Notes: generated from the letters alone by a model not told the origin. 64,000 bases of DNA from an uncultured beta proteobacterium (GCA_903889565.1 CAISYC010000068.1:1-64000); one strand, 5' to 3'; positions 55,923 through 64,000 are shown, numbered from the stretch's first letter. Numbers and translations: made by a program.

Positions 55923-56759
55923 CTATTGTTCACCGTCGCGCGCGAGCTTTTTCGACACGGCGTCGATCATGCGCCGCGAAATGCTGATGCCGGCGGGCAG
56001 ATTTGGCAGTTGTTCGACATCGAAAAACGCCGCCTCTTCGATCTCGACGCCGTCGGGTGTGATCTCGCCACCGGCATAGTCGGCAGTAAAGGCGATCATC
56101 AGCTGGTGCGGGAACGGCCACGGTTGACTGCCGAAGTAGCGCAGATTCTCGATTTCGAGGCCGACCTCCTCGCGCGTTTCGCGCCGCACGGTGTCTTCGA
56201 GTTCCTCGCCCGGCTCGACGAAACCCGCGAGCGCGCTGTAGCGTCCGGCCGGCCAGTCCTTTTTGCGCGCGAGCAGGATTTCGCGGCCGCGAATAATCAG
56301 GATCATGATGGCCGGCGACACCGGCGGGTAGGTCGTGTAACGACATTGCGGACACACGCGCGAGCGCTCGCCGCTGCGTACTTCCGTCGGCGTGCCGCAA
56401 CGGCTGCAGAACTGGTGATTGCGGTCCCACTCGATGATTTGATATGCGCGTCCGGCGAGGGTGCCGAGCGCCGGGTTGGTGCTGCCCATCACTGCACGCA
56501 GGCCTTGCAAAGCGTGACCTGCAGGCAGTTGATCGGCGCGCGCCAGTTCGCAGACATAACAATGACGCCCGTTCATCGTGCCAAGATAAAGGTGGCGGGC
56601 GCTGGCGAGTCCAAGTTCGGCCGGATCACGGCAATCGGGCAAACGCGGTTCGTTTTCCGATTGCGCGATCAGCAGTTCCGATTTATGAAACGCAAACCAC
56701 AGCGCAGGTTCATCGCGGCGGGCGGGACCCACGACTGCGGGTTCGTAGTGTATTTTCAT
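55923..56759 (-). CDS. nudC: NAD(H) pyrophosphatase NudC (Nudix hydrolase)
   Basis: 278-residue Nudix enzyme that hydrolyses NADH and can remove NAD caps from RNA. Zinc ribbon with Cys118, 121, 136 and 139 (FCSRCGTP, VCPQC). Complete Nudix box at 179-201 (GFVEPGEELEDTVRRETREE). The NADH-pyrophosphatase signature SQPWPFPHQLM follows at about 211. All expected catalytic residues are present. A -10 element ends 7 bases before the ATG. Confidence 0.96.
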   Translation of the reverse strand: MKIHYEPAVVGPARRDEPALWFAFHKSELLIAQSENEPRLPDCRDPAELGLASARHLYLGTMNGRHCYVCELARADQLPAGHALQGLRAVMGSTNPALGTLAGRAYQIIEWDRNHQFCSRCGTPTEVRSGERSRVCPQCRYTTYPPVSPAIMILIIRGREILLARKKDWPAGRYSALAGFVEPGEELEDTVRRETREEVGLEIENLRYFGSQPWPFPHQLMIAFTADYAGGEITPDGVEIEEAAFFDVEQLPNLPAGISISRRMIDAVSKKLARDGEQ

Positions 56760-56766
56760 CGCGCGG

Positions 56767-56775
56767 ATTCTAGCA
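56767..56775 (-). promoter_or_regulatory. extended -10 element directly upstream of nudC
   Basis: Minus-strand TGC-TAGAAT ends 7 bases before the nudC ATG, so transcription would start at or next to the start codon. No ribosome-binding site is present in the short interval. This suggests a leaderless transcript. Confidence 0.45.
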
Positions 56776-56839
56776 TCCGGCGACGCCGGTTCCGGCGGGC
56801 GTAATAGAATAGCGCCTGCACAAATTGGAAAGCAGGCGC

Positions 56840-57811
56840 ATGCGTTTATCGGTGATTTGTATTTCGGTGGCGGCAGCGGTCGCTGCGGTTGTGGTTCCGG
56901 CAGCGGCGCAGAATTATCCGGCGAAGCCGGTGCGGATGATCGTGCCGTACGCGCCGGGCGGCGGCGTCGATATTCTCGGCCGCATTACCGCGGCGCGGCT
57001 GGCGGAGCGGCTCGGCGCGCAGGTCGTGGTCGAGAACCGCGGCGGTGCCGGCACCGTGATCGGCACCGATGCGGTAGCCAAGGCGCCGGCCGACGGCTAC
57101 ACGCTGCTGTTCGGCAATCCGGCGCTGTCGGCCAATCCCGCGCTCAACGACAAGCTGCCCTACGACACGCTGAAGAATCTGGCGCCCGTGTGCATGGTGG
57201 CGGCCTCGTTCAACGTGCTGGTGGTGCATCCGTCGCTGCCGGTGAAATCGGTGCGCGAGCTGGTTACCCTGGCGAAATCGAAACCGGGTCAGCTCAATTA
57301 CGCTTCGGCCGGCGAGGGCAGCGCGATATATTTGGCGATGGCAATGTTTCAGAACACCACCGGCATCGACGTTGTGCATATTCCGTACAAGGGCGCGGGT
57401 CCGGCGCTGGTCGATGTGGTCGGCGGCCAGGTGCCGATGATGTTCATCGCCTCGCCGCCGGCGGTCACCTATGTCAATTCCGGCAAACTGCGCGCGCTCG
57501 GCGTCAGCAGCAGCAAGCGTCTCAGCGTGCTGCCCGAGGTGCCGACGATCGCCGAATCCGGTTATCGCGGCTTCGAGGTCAACAACTGGTACGGCGTGCT
57601 CGCGCCCGGCGACACGCCGGCTGCGCTGGTTGCGCGCCTCAACAGCGAACTCAACGCGGTGATCGCGAACCCCGATGTAAAGGAACGCATGGTGGCGCTG
57701 GGCGCCGAGCCGGCGGGCGGCAGCGCCGAGCAGTTCGGCCGCCAGTTGCGCGATGAAATCGCGCTGTGGCGCAAGGTGTTCGCAAAGTCGCCGGCGGGCA
57801 AAGCGAAGTAA
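56840..57811 (+). CDS. Bug/TctC-family periplasmic binding protein
   Basis: 323-residue solute-binding protein with a signal peptide (cleavage near PAAAQ/NYP) and the Bug opening NYPAKPVRMIVPYAPGGGVD. Also ENRGGAGTVIGTDAVAKA, YASAGEGSAIYLAMAMF and VPTIAESGYRGFEVNNWYG. ATG 56840 was chosen over TTG 56825. No transporter membrane subunits are nearby. It is a paralogue of the protein at 7970-8959. The ligand is unknown. Confidence 0.92.
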   Translation: MRLSVICISVAAAVAAVVVPAAAQNYPAKPVRMIVPYAPGGGVDILGRITAARLAERLGAQVVVENRGGAGTVIGTDAVAKAPADGYTLLFGNPALSANPALNDKLPYDTLKNLAPVCMVAASFNVLVVHPSLPVKSVRELVTLAKSKPGQLNYASAGEGSAIYLAMAMFQNTTGIDVVHIPYKGAGPALVDVVGGQVPMMFIASPPAVTYVNSGKLRALGVSSSKRLSVLPEVPTIAESGYRGFEVNNWYGVLAPGDTPAALVARLNSELNAVIANPDVKERMVALGAEPAGGSAEQFGRQLRDEIALWRKVFAKSPAGKAK

Positions 57812-57860
57812 GATGCGTCGCGCAAACGGCGACGCCTGGCGATAAAACGACGGAGAGACC

Positions 57861-58040
57861 ATGGGCACGAACGATTTCAAACGCTGGCAATGTTCATTGT
57901 GCGGTTTTGTCTATGACGAGGCGGCGGGTCTGCCCGCGGACAGCATCGCGTCGGGCACGCGCTGGGCCGACGTGCCGGCTGACTGGGTGTGCCCCGATTG
58001 TTCGACGCCGAAGTCCGATTTTGAAATGGTGCAGATCTGA
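57861..58040 (+). CDS. rubredoxin
   Basis: 59-residue iron protein starting at ATG 57861 after a GGAGAG site. Fe ligands are Cys11, Cys14, Cys44 and Cys47 ([13 protein letters not shown] and [15 protein letters not shown]). The usual DWVCPDC and aromatic core residues are present. Rubredoxins carry single electrons, for instance to alkane hydroxylases or oxygen-stress enzymes; no such partner is adjacent. Its stop lies just before an alpha/beta-hydrolase gene with a non-ATG start, suggesting coupled translation. Confidence 0.95.
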   Translation: MGTNDFKRWQCSLCGFVYDEAAGLPADSIASGTRWADVPADWVCPDCSTPKSDFEMVQI

Positions 58041-58051
58041 ACAATGCGACC

Positions 58052-58888
58052 TTGCATGCCGGCCTCGTTCTGGCCCTGCTGGCGGCCGCGATGAGCGCGA
58101 CCGCGGCGAAGGCCGACGAGTTTCTGTCGAGCGACGGCGTGCGCCTGCACTACAGCGTGCAGGGGGCCGGCGAGACCATTGTGCTGGTGCCCGGCTGGAC
58201 GATGCCGGCGTCGATCTGGGCACCGCAGATCGACTATCTGTCGAAGCGCTATCGCGTGGTCGCCTTCGATCCGCGTTCGCAGGGCGAATCGGCGATCGCG
58301 CGCGGCGGCCACAACATGGACCGGCGCGCGCAGGACATCGGCGAACTGATCGAACGGCTGGGCGTGCCGCGCGTGGTGCTCGCCGGCTGGTCGCTCGGCG
58401 TGCTGGAGGCACTGGCCTATGTGCGCGCGCAGGGCGACGCGCGCGTTTCCGCGCTGGTGCTGGTCGATAATTCGGTCGGTGAAGATCCGCCGCCCAAGCC
58501 GGGCAAGGGCACATTTTTTACGCGCCTGCGCAACGAGCGCGCAAAAACCGTGGCGAATTTCGTGCGCGAGATGTTTCATTCGGCGCCCTCGCCGGCATAT
58601 CTCGACGCGCTGGCCGCAGAAGCGATGAAGACGCCGCTGGAAGCGAGCATCGATCTGCTGACCATCAAGCAGTCGCGCGAATTCTGGCGCGCCGCGATCT
58701 ATGGCACCGCCAAGCCGGTGCTCTATGTGGTGACGCCGCGCCTCAAAGGGCAGGCGGAGAACCTGCAGCGCAAGCGTCCGGCCACCCGCACCGCGGTGTT
58801 CGAGGGCGCCGGTCACGCGCTGTTTGTCGATGAACCGGCGCGGTTTAACACCCTGCTGGACGAATTTCTAGCTGAATTTCTGCGCTAA
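58052..58888 (+). CDS. exported alpha/beta-hydrolase
   Basis: 278-residue alpha/beta-hydrolase with an N-terminal signal peptide (MHAGLVLALLAAAMSATAAKA). Oxyanion region VLVPGWTMPASIW, nucleophile elbow AGWSLGVLEALAY (Ser in GWSLG), acid region after LYVVTPRLKG, and His in FEGAGHALFVDEP. TTG 58052 is the most plausible start since it keeps the whole signal peptide; a CTG at 58037 overlapping the rubredoxin stop (CTGA) is possible. The closest types are 3-oxoadipate enol-lactonase/haloperoxidase-like hydrolases, but the substrate is not predictable. Confidence 0.82.
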   Translation: MHAGLVLALLAAAMSATAAKADEFLSSDGVRLHYSVQGAGETIVLVPGWTMPASIWAPQIDYLSKRYRVVAFDPRSQGESAIARGGHNMDRRAQDIGELIERLGVPRVVLAGWSLGVLEALAYVRAQGDARVSALVLVDNSVGEDPPPKPGKGTFFTRLRNERAKTVANFVREMFHSAPSPAYLDALAAEAMKTPLEASIDLLTIKQSREFWRAAIYGTAKPVLYVVTPRLKGQAENLQRKRPATRTAVFEGAGHALFVDEPARFNTLLDEFLAEFLR

Positions 58889-58946
58889 GCCGGCGGGTTC
58901 GGTCAGGGTGTCTTGCCGCCCGAACGCTCCGTTTTGTCCATAATCC

Positions 58947-58967
58947 GCCAATTTTTTTGGCTTTTTT
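58947..58967 (+). terminator. weak intrinsic terminator after the hydrolase gene
   Basis: GCCAA/TTGGC (58947-58951 with 58957-58961) with a T-rich loop, followed by six T residues. The stem is short, so efficiency may be low. Confidence 0.5.
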
Positions 58968-58977
58968 GCGCGCTGAT

Positions 58978-58986
58978 TGCGATAAT
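58978..58986 (+). promoter_or_regulatory. extended -10 promoter of the exported-protein genes
   Basis: TGC-GATAAT, with TTGGCT (58957-58962) 18 bases upstream of the hexamer as a possible -35 inside the terminator. It leaves a leader of about 80 bases before ATG 59072. Confidence 0.4.
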
Positions 58987-59071
58987 CACGCGCTTTGACT
59001 GCGACGGGGGATGCCGGCGCAGGGCCGACGGGGGCGGCGGCCGGTTAGTGCATCCGAAACGAAAGGGAATC

Positions 59072-60214
59072 ATGGGTTATTGCTGCAACGTTTTGCGCGT
59101 TTGGTTGATGTTGTTGTGTGTGTTGCCGGTCGCGGCGAATGCAGCGACGACCTCCGGGATTCCGGTCGGCGAGATGGCCCGCATTGTTGCCGGCCTGCAA
59201 CCCGCTCCGGCCGGTTTTGCGCCGGAAGCGAAGGCGCTGTTTCCGGCATTTGCGCACGATGTGTCGGCGCAGTGGGACAGTTACCGCGAAAAAATCGGCG
59301 TGCTGATGGCGAACTGGGCCTGCAACGAAATCGAATCGACGCCAGGGGAGACGATTTTCTATCCGTTTTCGGGGCCGGACCTGTCGTCCGTCAACCAGTT
59401 CTATCCGCAGGCCGGCCGTTACATCATGGTTGCCATGCAGCGTGCCGGTCTGCCGCCCTCGCTCGACCGCCAGCCGGTGGCGGAATTGAAGCGCACGCTG
59501 TCGGCCTACCGCGCGCGCTGGCGTTTTTTTGCGCGTACCGGATTTTTCCGTACCAACGATCTCGACGATTTTGCCAGTCGCAATGAAGTGACGGTCAGCG
59601 TGACCTCCCAGCTGATGGCATTTGCGGTGCGCCTTGGTTATGACGTCGAAGCGGTCGAGCCGGTGCAGATCAGCGCCGACGGCAAGGATCTTGTGCGCGT
59701 CACCGAGAATGTGAACGATCTCGGCGCCTGGAATTCGGTCAGATTGACCCTGCTCAAGAACGGCCACCGCGTAATACTCGATTATGTCCGCATCGATCTG
59801 TCGGACTCGCAGCTCAACAAGTATCCGGCGACCCGCGCCTTCGTCGAGAAGGCGGTCGCCAACCGCATGCTGGTCAAGGCCGCTTCGCATCTGCTGCAGA
59901 AACATTATTTCTCGATACTGCGCGACGCAATACTGGCGCACGCGCCAAGCGTGGTGCAGGACGAGACCGGCATCGAATATGCAAAACTGGCCGCGGTATT
60001 CAAGACCAGGCTCTATGGAAAGTTCGTCAAGCCGCACAATCTGTTCCAGACCAATCCGCAGGAGTCGCTGACGCAGGCCTACCAGAACACACGCGACATC
60101 AAGCCGCTGACATTCCGCATGGGCTACGACAAATCCGCCGGCTCGGCGGTGGTGGTGGCCACCCGCGGTCCGGCGGCTGCGACGCCGGCACGCAGTTGCG
60201 GGGGCCAGCAATGA
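59072..60214 (+). CDS. uncharacterised exported protein with FYPFSGPD motif
   Basis: 380-residue protein not assigned to a named family. ATG 59072 has AAAGGGA upstream and gives a clear signal peptide (VWLMLLCVLPVAANAATT). The most striking stretch is IFYPFSGPDLSSVNQFYPQAG near residue 110; the C-terminus contains PLTFRMGYDKSAGSAVVVATR. Similar FYPFSGPD proteins occur as hypotheticals in several phyla, as far as I recall. It is probably periplasmic. A second exported protein gene starts 15 bases downstream, so the two likely act together. Confidence 0.8.
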   Translation: MGYCCNVLRVWLMLLCVLPVAANAATTSGIPVGEMARIVAGLQPAPAGFAPEAKALFPAFAHDVSAQWDSYREKIGVLMANWACNEIESTPGETIFYPFSGPDLSSVNQFYPQAGRYIMVAMQRAGLPPSLDRQPVAELKRTLSAYRARWRFFARTGFFRTNDLDDFASRNEVTVSVTSQLMAFAVRLGYDVEAVEPVQISADGKDLVRVTENVNDLGAWNSVRLTLLKNGHRVILDYVRIDLSDSQLNKYPATRAFVEKAVANRMLVKAASHLLQKHYFSILRDAILAHAPSVVQDETGIEYAKLAAVFKTRLYGKFVKPHNLFQTNPQESLTQAYQNTRDIKPLTFRMGYDKSAGSAVVVATRGPAAATPARSCGGQQ

Positions 60215-60229
60215 GGAGAGCACGCCGAT

Positions 60230-60862
60230 ATGTTGATGACCGAGCGTTGGTTGCCGTTGCTGCTGTCGCTGTGCGCGCTGGCCGCGTGCGTTGTTCCCGC
60301 GCTTGCTGACGAAGCGATCGCGCGGCCGCAGGTCAGGGTAGGCGACGCGTGGAGCTACCGGCAGACCAGTCTAATTACGCAAAGAGCGGCTGAGTTCTCC
60401 TATAGCGTCGTCGAGGCCGGCGACACGCGCATCAAAACCATGTCCGATGGCTACGGCGAAACCTACACGCCGGACTGGAATCTGATCGAATCCTCGGCCG
60501 GCATGAAAATCGCGCCGCACGAGGGCTATTTCAGTTTTCCCCTTGAGCCGGGCAAAACCTGGCCGTTCAAATTTGAGCGCACCGTCGCCAAAATGCGCAC
60601 GGCGTGGGAGGGCGTGGCCCGCGTCATCGGCTGGGAGGACATCGAGGTGCCGGCGGGCAGTTTCCGCGCGCTGCGCGTCGACATCGGCGGCAGCTTCGGC
60701 AGCGGCCCCGTGGCGCGGCGTTCGCAACTGCAACTGAGCTACTGGTGGTCGGCGACGGTCAATCGCTGGGTACGCCAGGACATCTGGATGAGCCGGCCCG
60801 GCGGCAAGGTCACGGATTTCAACACGCGCACCGAATTGATTCGCTATACGCAGGCGCAGTAG
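60230..60862 (+). CDS. uncharacterised exported protein
   Basis: 210-residue protein with a signal peptide (LPLLLSLCALAACVVPALA). A Cys lies inside the hydrophobic run (LAAC), so a lipoprotein cannot be excluded, but the position is early relative to the ALADEA cleavage site. The mature part is beta-rich, with VRVGDAWSYRQTS, FPLEPGKTWPFKFE, VPAGSFRALRVDIGG and SYWWSATVNRWVRQD. These patterns recur in bacterial hypothetical proteins with a two-domain beta fold. No function is known. It follows the FYPFSGPD protein by 15 bases. Confidence 0.78.
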   Translation: MLMTERWLPLLLSLCALAACVVPALADEAIARPQVRVGDAWSYRQTSLITQRAAEFSYSVVEAGDTRIKTMSDGYGETYTPDWNLIESSAGMKIAPHEGYFSFPLEPGKTWPFKFERTVAKMRTAWEGVARVIGWEDIEVPAGSFRALRVDIGGSFGSGPVARRSQLQLSYWWSATVNRWVRQDIWMSRPGGKVTDFNTRTELIRYTQAQ

Positions 60863-60900
60863 GATTCGCGACCAGCTGCGCCAACACACCGCGAGGACGC

Positions 60901-62079
60901 ATGGACGAAAACGCAGGCGGCATGGAACTGGGTGAGGATTACGCCGATATCCGTGAAAGCGTGAGCAAACTCTGCGCCGGATATCCGGGCGAATACTGGC
61001 GCAAGCTCGAAGACACGCGCGCCTATCCGGCCGAATTCGTCGGCGCGCTGACTGCCAGCGGATTTTTGGGCGCTTTGATCCCCGAGGAATACGGCGGCGC
61101 GGGGCTGCCCTTGCGTGCGGCGGCGGTCATCCTGGAAACCATACACAAAAGCGGCTGCAATGCCGGCGCCTGTCACGCGCAGATGTACATCATGGGCACG
61201 CTGCTGCGTCACGGTTCGGACGCGCAGAAAATCAGATATCTGCCGGAGATCGCCGCCGGCACGCTGCGTCTGCAGGCGTTCGGCGTGACCGAGCCGACCA
61301 CCGGTTCGGATACCACGCAGTTGCGCACGCGCGCGGTGCGCGCCGGCGACCACTATGTGATCAACGGCCAGAAAGTGTGGACCAGCCGCGCGCTGCATTC
61401 GGATCTAATGCTGCTGCTGGCGCGCACCACGCCGCTCGACGAAGTCAAGAAACGCAGCGAAGGCCTGTCGGTGTTTCTGATCGATATCCGCGCCGCGCGC
61501 GGCCGCGGACTCGAGATCCGGCCGCTCGACGCGATGATCAATCACAATGCGACCGAAGTCTTTTTCAATGATCTGCGGATTCCCGCGGACTCGCTGATCG
61601 GCCGCGAGGGCGCGGGCTTTCGCTACATTCTCGACGGCATGAATGCCGAGCGCATCCTGATCGCCGCCGAGGCACTGGGCGATTCGCAGTACTTCATCGA
61701 ACGCGCGACCCGCTATGGCAAAGAGCGCATCGTCTTCGGCAAGCCGATCGGCCAGAACCAGGCGGTCCAGTTCCCGATCGCGCGCGCCTATGCCGAGACC
61801 GAGGCGGCAAGCCTGATGGCGCGCAAGGCGGCGGCGCTGTTCGACGCCGGCGTTGCTTGCGGGGCCGAGGCCAACATGGCCAAGCTGCTGGCGGCCGATG
61901 CATCGTGGAATTCGGCCGAGGCCTGCATGCAGGCCTTCGGCGGCTTCGGCTTCGCGCGCGAATACGACATCGAGCGCAAATGGCGCGAGACGCGGCTCTT
62001 CCGCACCGCGCCGATCTCGACCAACATGGTGCTCGCCTACATCGGGCAGCATGTGCTGGGCATGCCGCGCTCGTACTGA
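60901..62079 (+). CDS. acyl-CoA dehydrogenase with IVD-type catalytic position
   Basis: 392-residue acyl-CoA dehydrogenase: GALIPEEYGGAGLP, GVTEPTTGSDTTQLRT, INGQKVWTSRA, and MQAFGGFGFAREYDIERKW. At the usual catalytic site, where most members have a YEGT-like motif, it reads FRTAPISTN, with Pro371 aligned to the Glu. Glu250 in LDGMNAERILIAAEALG aligns with the base of isovaleryl-CoA dehydrogenase, so activity is likely retained with a relocated base. GAGGA precedes ATG 60901. It follows the two exported-protein genes by 38 bases, but a functional link is unclear. Substrate unknown. Confidence 0.9.
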   Translation: MDENAGGMELGEDYADIRESVSKLCAGYPGEYWRKLEDTRAYPAEFVGALTASGFLGALIPEEYGGAGLPLRAAAVILETIHKSGCNAGACHAQMYIMGTLLRHGSDAQKIRYLPEIAAGTLRLQAFGVTEPTTGSDTTQLRTRAVRAGDHYVINGQKVWTSRALHSDLMLLLARTTPLDEVKKRSEGLSVFLIDIRAARGRGLEIRPLDAMINHNATEVFFNDLRIPADSLIGREGAGFRYILDGMNAERILIAAEALGDSQYFIERATRYGKERIVFGKPIGQNQAVQFPIARAYAETEAASLMARKAAALFDAGVACGAEANMAKLLAADASWNSAEACMQAFGGFGFAREYDIERKWRETRLFRTAPISTNMVLAYIGQHVLGMPRSY

Positions 62080-62242
62080 TGCGGCCGCATGCCGGTCGAT
62101 GATTGTGTGCGGCCGGGCGGACGGTCGGCGGCGCCGGCAATATTGCGGGTTTATTGCATGAATATGCGTTGCCTGTGCCGGGCAGGGTCGGGCACACCAG
62201 CCATTGCCTCGCGTTACCGCTCATGGCAAAGTGAAGCGGGTT

Positions 62243-62270
62243 TTGACGTGCCGCGTTTGCGGCGTGTCAA
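62243..62270. other. 12-bp hairpin with two G-U pairs upstream of pgm
   Basis: TTGACGTGCCGC and GCGGCGTGTCAA (loop GTTT) can pair along 12 positions as RNA, two of them G-U. It lies about 50 bases before the pgm start and lacks a T-run. The intergenic space 62080-62318 holds no gene. Role unknown; it could be a leader element. Confidence 0.3.
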
Positions 62271-62318
62271 TCATGCAATTGAAATTCGGGGAGATGCGAA
62301 AATGGCGGGGGACCGGCA

Positions 62319-63986
62319 ATGAATGCAGCCGTAAAAATAAGTCCACTGGCGGGGCAACCGGCGCCGGACGACATGCTGGTCGATGTGCCGAAGCTTGTCA
62401 CCGCCTATTTTGCGGAAATCCCCGATGCGTCTGTGCGCGAACAGCAGGTCGCCTTCGGCACCTCGGGTCATCGCGGTTCTTCTTTCGAGCGTACGTTCAA
62501 CGAATGGCATGTGCTGGCAATCAGCCAGGCAGTGTGCGATTACCGTGCCCGGCAGGGCATCAGCGGCCCCCTGTATCTGGGCGCCGACACGCATGCGCTG
62601 TCCGCACCGGCCTGCGCCAGCGCGCTCGAGGTGCTGGCGGCCAACGGCGTCGATGTCATGCTGGCCGTCAACGATGAATACACGCCGACGCCGGCAGTGT
62701 CGCACGCCATCCTCGTCTATAACCGCGGTCGCACCGAGGGTCTCGCCGACGGCATCGTCGTGACGCCTTCGCACAATCCACCCGACAGCGGCGGCTTTAA
62801 GTACAACCCTCCGAACGGCGGACCGGCCGACGGCAATGTCACCGGCTGGATCGAGGCGCGCGCCAATGAATTTCTGATAAACAATCTCGCCGGCGTTAAA
62901 CGTCTGACTTATGACAAGGCGTTGCGCGCGCCGACAACGCACCGTCACGATTATCTAAACACCTACGTCGCCGATCTGGCGAGCGTGCTCGACCTCGAAT
63001 TCATCTGCGCGAGCGGCATCCGCATGGGCGTCGATCCGCTGGGCGGCGCCGGCGTGCATTACTGGGCGGCCATCGCCGCGCATTACGGACTCGATCTCAC
63101 CGTGGTCAACAAGGCGGTCGATCCGACTTTCCGTTTTCTGTCGGTGGACTGGGACGGCCGTATCCGCATGGACCCGTCGTCGCCCTATGCGATGGCCGGC
63201 CTGATTGCGCTGAAAGACCGCTTCGACATCGCGTTTGCCTGCGATACCGATCATGATCGCCACGGCATCGTTACGCGCAGCGTCGGGCTCATGCCGCCGA
63301 ATCACTATCTTGCCACCGCCATTCACTATCTTTTTCAGCACCGCCCGCAATGGAGCGCAGGGGCCGCCGTCGGCAAGACCGTGGTCAGCACGCAGATGAT
63401 CGATCGCGTTGCGGCGCGACTGGGGCGCAAACTGTATGAGGTGCCCGTCGGCTTCAAATGGTATGTCGATGGTTTGTTCGGCGGCGCGTTGGGTTTTGTC
63501 GGCGAAGAAAGCGCGGGCGCGACATTTTTGCGCCGCGACGGCGCAGTGTGGACCACCGACAAGGACGGCTTGGTGCCAGCGCTGCTGGCGGGCGAAATCA
63601 CCGCCCGCCTCGGTCGCGATCCGGGCGAACTCTATCGCGATCTGACGCGCGAGTTCGGCGAGTGTTTCGCCGAACGCTGCGACGCGCCGGCGACGCCGGC
63701 GCAAAAACGCCTGCTGTCGAAGCTCTCGCCGCAGCAGGTGTCAAGCAAACAACTGGCGGGCGACGACATCACCGCGGTATTGAGTCACGCGCCGGGCAAT
63801 GGCGCGGCGATCGGCGGCCTCAAGGTGGCGACCGCCCACGGCTGGTTCGCCGCGCGGCCTTCGGGGACCGAAAACATCTACAAGATTTATGCCGAGAGTT
63901 TCCGCGGCGCCGACCATCTGCAGCGCATCGAAAGCGAGGCGCAGGCGATCGTCGATGCCGCACTGGCGACCGGCACCCAGGCCTGA
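62319..63986 (+). CDS. pgm: phosphoglucomutase (alpha-D-glucose phosphate-specific)
   Basis: 555-residue phosphohexomutase interconverting glucose 1-phosphate and glucose 6-phosphate. Active-site loop TPSHNPPDSGGFKYNPP with the phospho-Ser (about 147). Metal loop AFACDTDHDRHGIV, sugar-recognition GEESAGATFLRRD, and phosphate-binding RPSGTENIYKIYAESF near the C-terminus. Length and sequence match the E. coli Pgm type. It links central metabolism to glycogen, trehalose and envelope sugar synthesis. It is monocistronic as far as the window shows; 14 bases remain after its stop. Confidence 0.96.
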   Translation: MNAAVKISPLAGQPAPDDMLVDVPKLVTAYFAEIPDASVREQQVAFGTSGHRGSSFERTFNEWHVLAISQAVCDYRARQGISGPLYLGADTHALSAPACASALEVLAANGVDVMLAVNDEYTPTPAVSHAILVYNRGRTEGLADGIVVTPSHNPPDSGGFKYNPPNGGPADGNVTGWIEARANEFLINNLAGVKRLTYDKALRAPTTHRHDYLNTYVADLASVLDLEFICASGIRMGVDPLGGAGVHYWAAIAAHYGLDLTVVNKAVDPTFRFLSVDWDGRIRMDPSSPYAMAGLIALKDRFDIAFACDTDHDRHGIVTRSVGLMPPNHYLATAIHYLFQHRPQWSAGAAVGKTVVSTQMIDRVAARLGRKLYEVPVGFKWYVDGLFGGALGFVGEESAGATFLRRDGAVWTTDKDGLVPALLAGEITARLGRDPGELYRDLTREFGECFAERCDAPATPAQKRLLSKLSPQQVSSKQLAGDDITAVLSHAPGNGAAIGGLKVATAHGWFAARPSGTENIYKIYAESFRGADHLQRIESEAQAIVDAALATGTQA

Positions 63987-64000
63987 GCGGCGCGCCGTCG

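Overview
The window is a high-G+C (roughly two-thirds G+C by eye), gene-dense chromosomal segment from a betaproteobacterium, probably Burkholderiales or a close relative. The main evidence is the conserved block tRNA-Leu-tig-clpP-clpX-lon-hupB-tRNA-Val-tRNA-Asp-ppiD followed by fabI, the block mltD/gloB/methyltransferase/rnhA/dnaQ, and two orphan Bug/TctC-type binding proteins, a family greatly expanded in this class. There are no rRNA genes, CRISPR arrays, phage genes or transposases. No recognisable transcription regulator is encoded anywhere in the 64 kb.

Layout. 1-3364: end of a branched-chain amino-acid-type ABC importer (binding protein, LivH, LivM) whose binding protein has lost its signal-peptide start at a sharp composition break near base 170. 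3504-7080: etfB-etfA and an acyl-CoA dehydrogenase. 7081-14085: accessory genes (FkbM methyltransferase, Bug protein, YbhB lipoprotein, kelch protein, OFA-type MFS carrier, and a BciB/HCAR-like Fe-S flavoprotein paired with a small membrane protein). 14409-26094: a large fatty-acid degradation region (fadE, an ECH-fold protein, SDR, acyl-CoA synthetase, YciA thioesterase, FadL porin, a fused hydroxyacyl-CoA dehydrogenase/hydratase and thiolase). 26105-28522: an exported chalcone-isomerase-like protein and ETF:ubiquinone oxidoreductase. 28591-33598: a minus-strand hopanoid/squalene operon (hpnC, hpnD, hpnE) with an SDR and a PrpF-type isomerase between hpnD and hpnE. 33702-42401: tRNAs, protein quality control and HU. 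42494-50086: fabI and a four-gene oligopeptide-type ABC importer. 50136-54462: cell-wall, glyoxalase, RNase H and polymerase III epsilon genes. 54591-63986: LVIVD-repeat protein, nudC, a second Bug protein, rubredoxin plus hydrolase, two uncharacterised exported proteins, another acyl-CoA dehydrogenase and phosphoglucomutase.

How the genes fit together. The segment encodes a nearly complete fatty-acid oxidation route: FadL uptake, acyl-CoA synthetase, three acyl-CoA dehydrogenases, hydratase/dehydrogenase, thiolase, and the electron path acyl-CoA dehydrogenase to ETF to ETF-QO to ubiquinone. A second theme is the squalene branch of hopanoid synthesis. A third is the ClpXP/Lon/trigger factor/PpiD proteostasis block.

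The points most worth a second look are: the hpn operon with its inserted genes; a 95-bp-spaced partial duplication of the hpnD 5' end that makes a 32-residue ORF overlapping the hpnD start; the SDR in that operon, which lacks the canonical catalytic Tyr; the BciB/HCAR-like protein and its membrane partner; an ABC binding lipoprotein that also has a C-terminal membrane helix; and a 146-bp element with perfect 14-bp inverted ends between the chalcone-isomerase-like gene and the ETF-QO gene.
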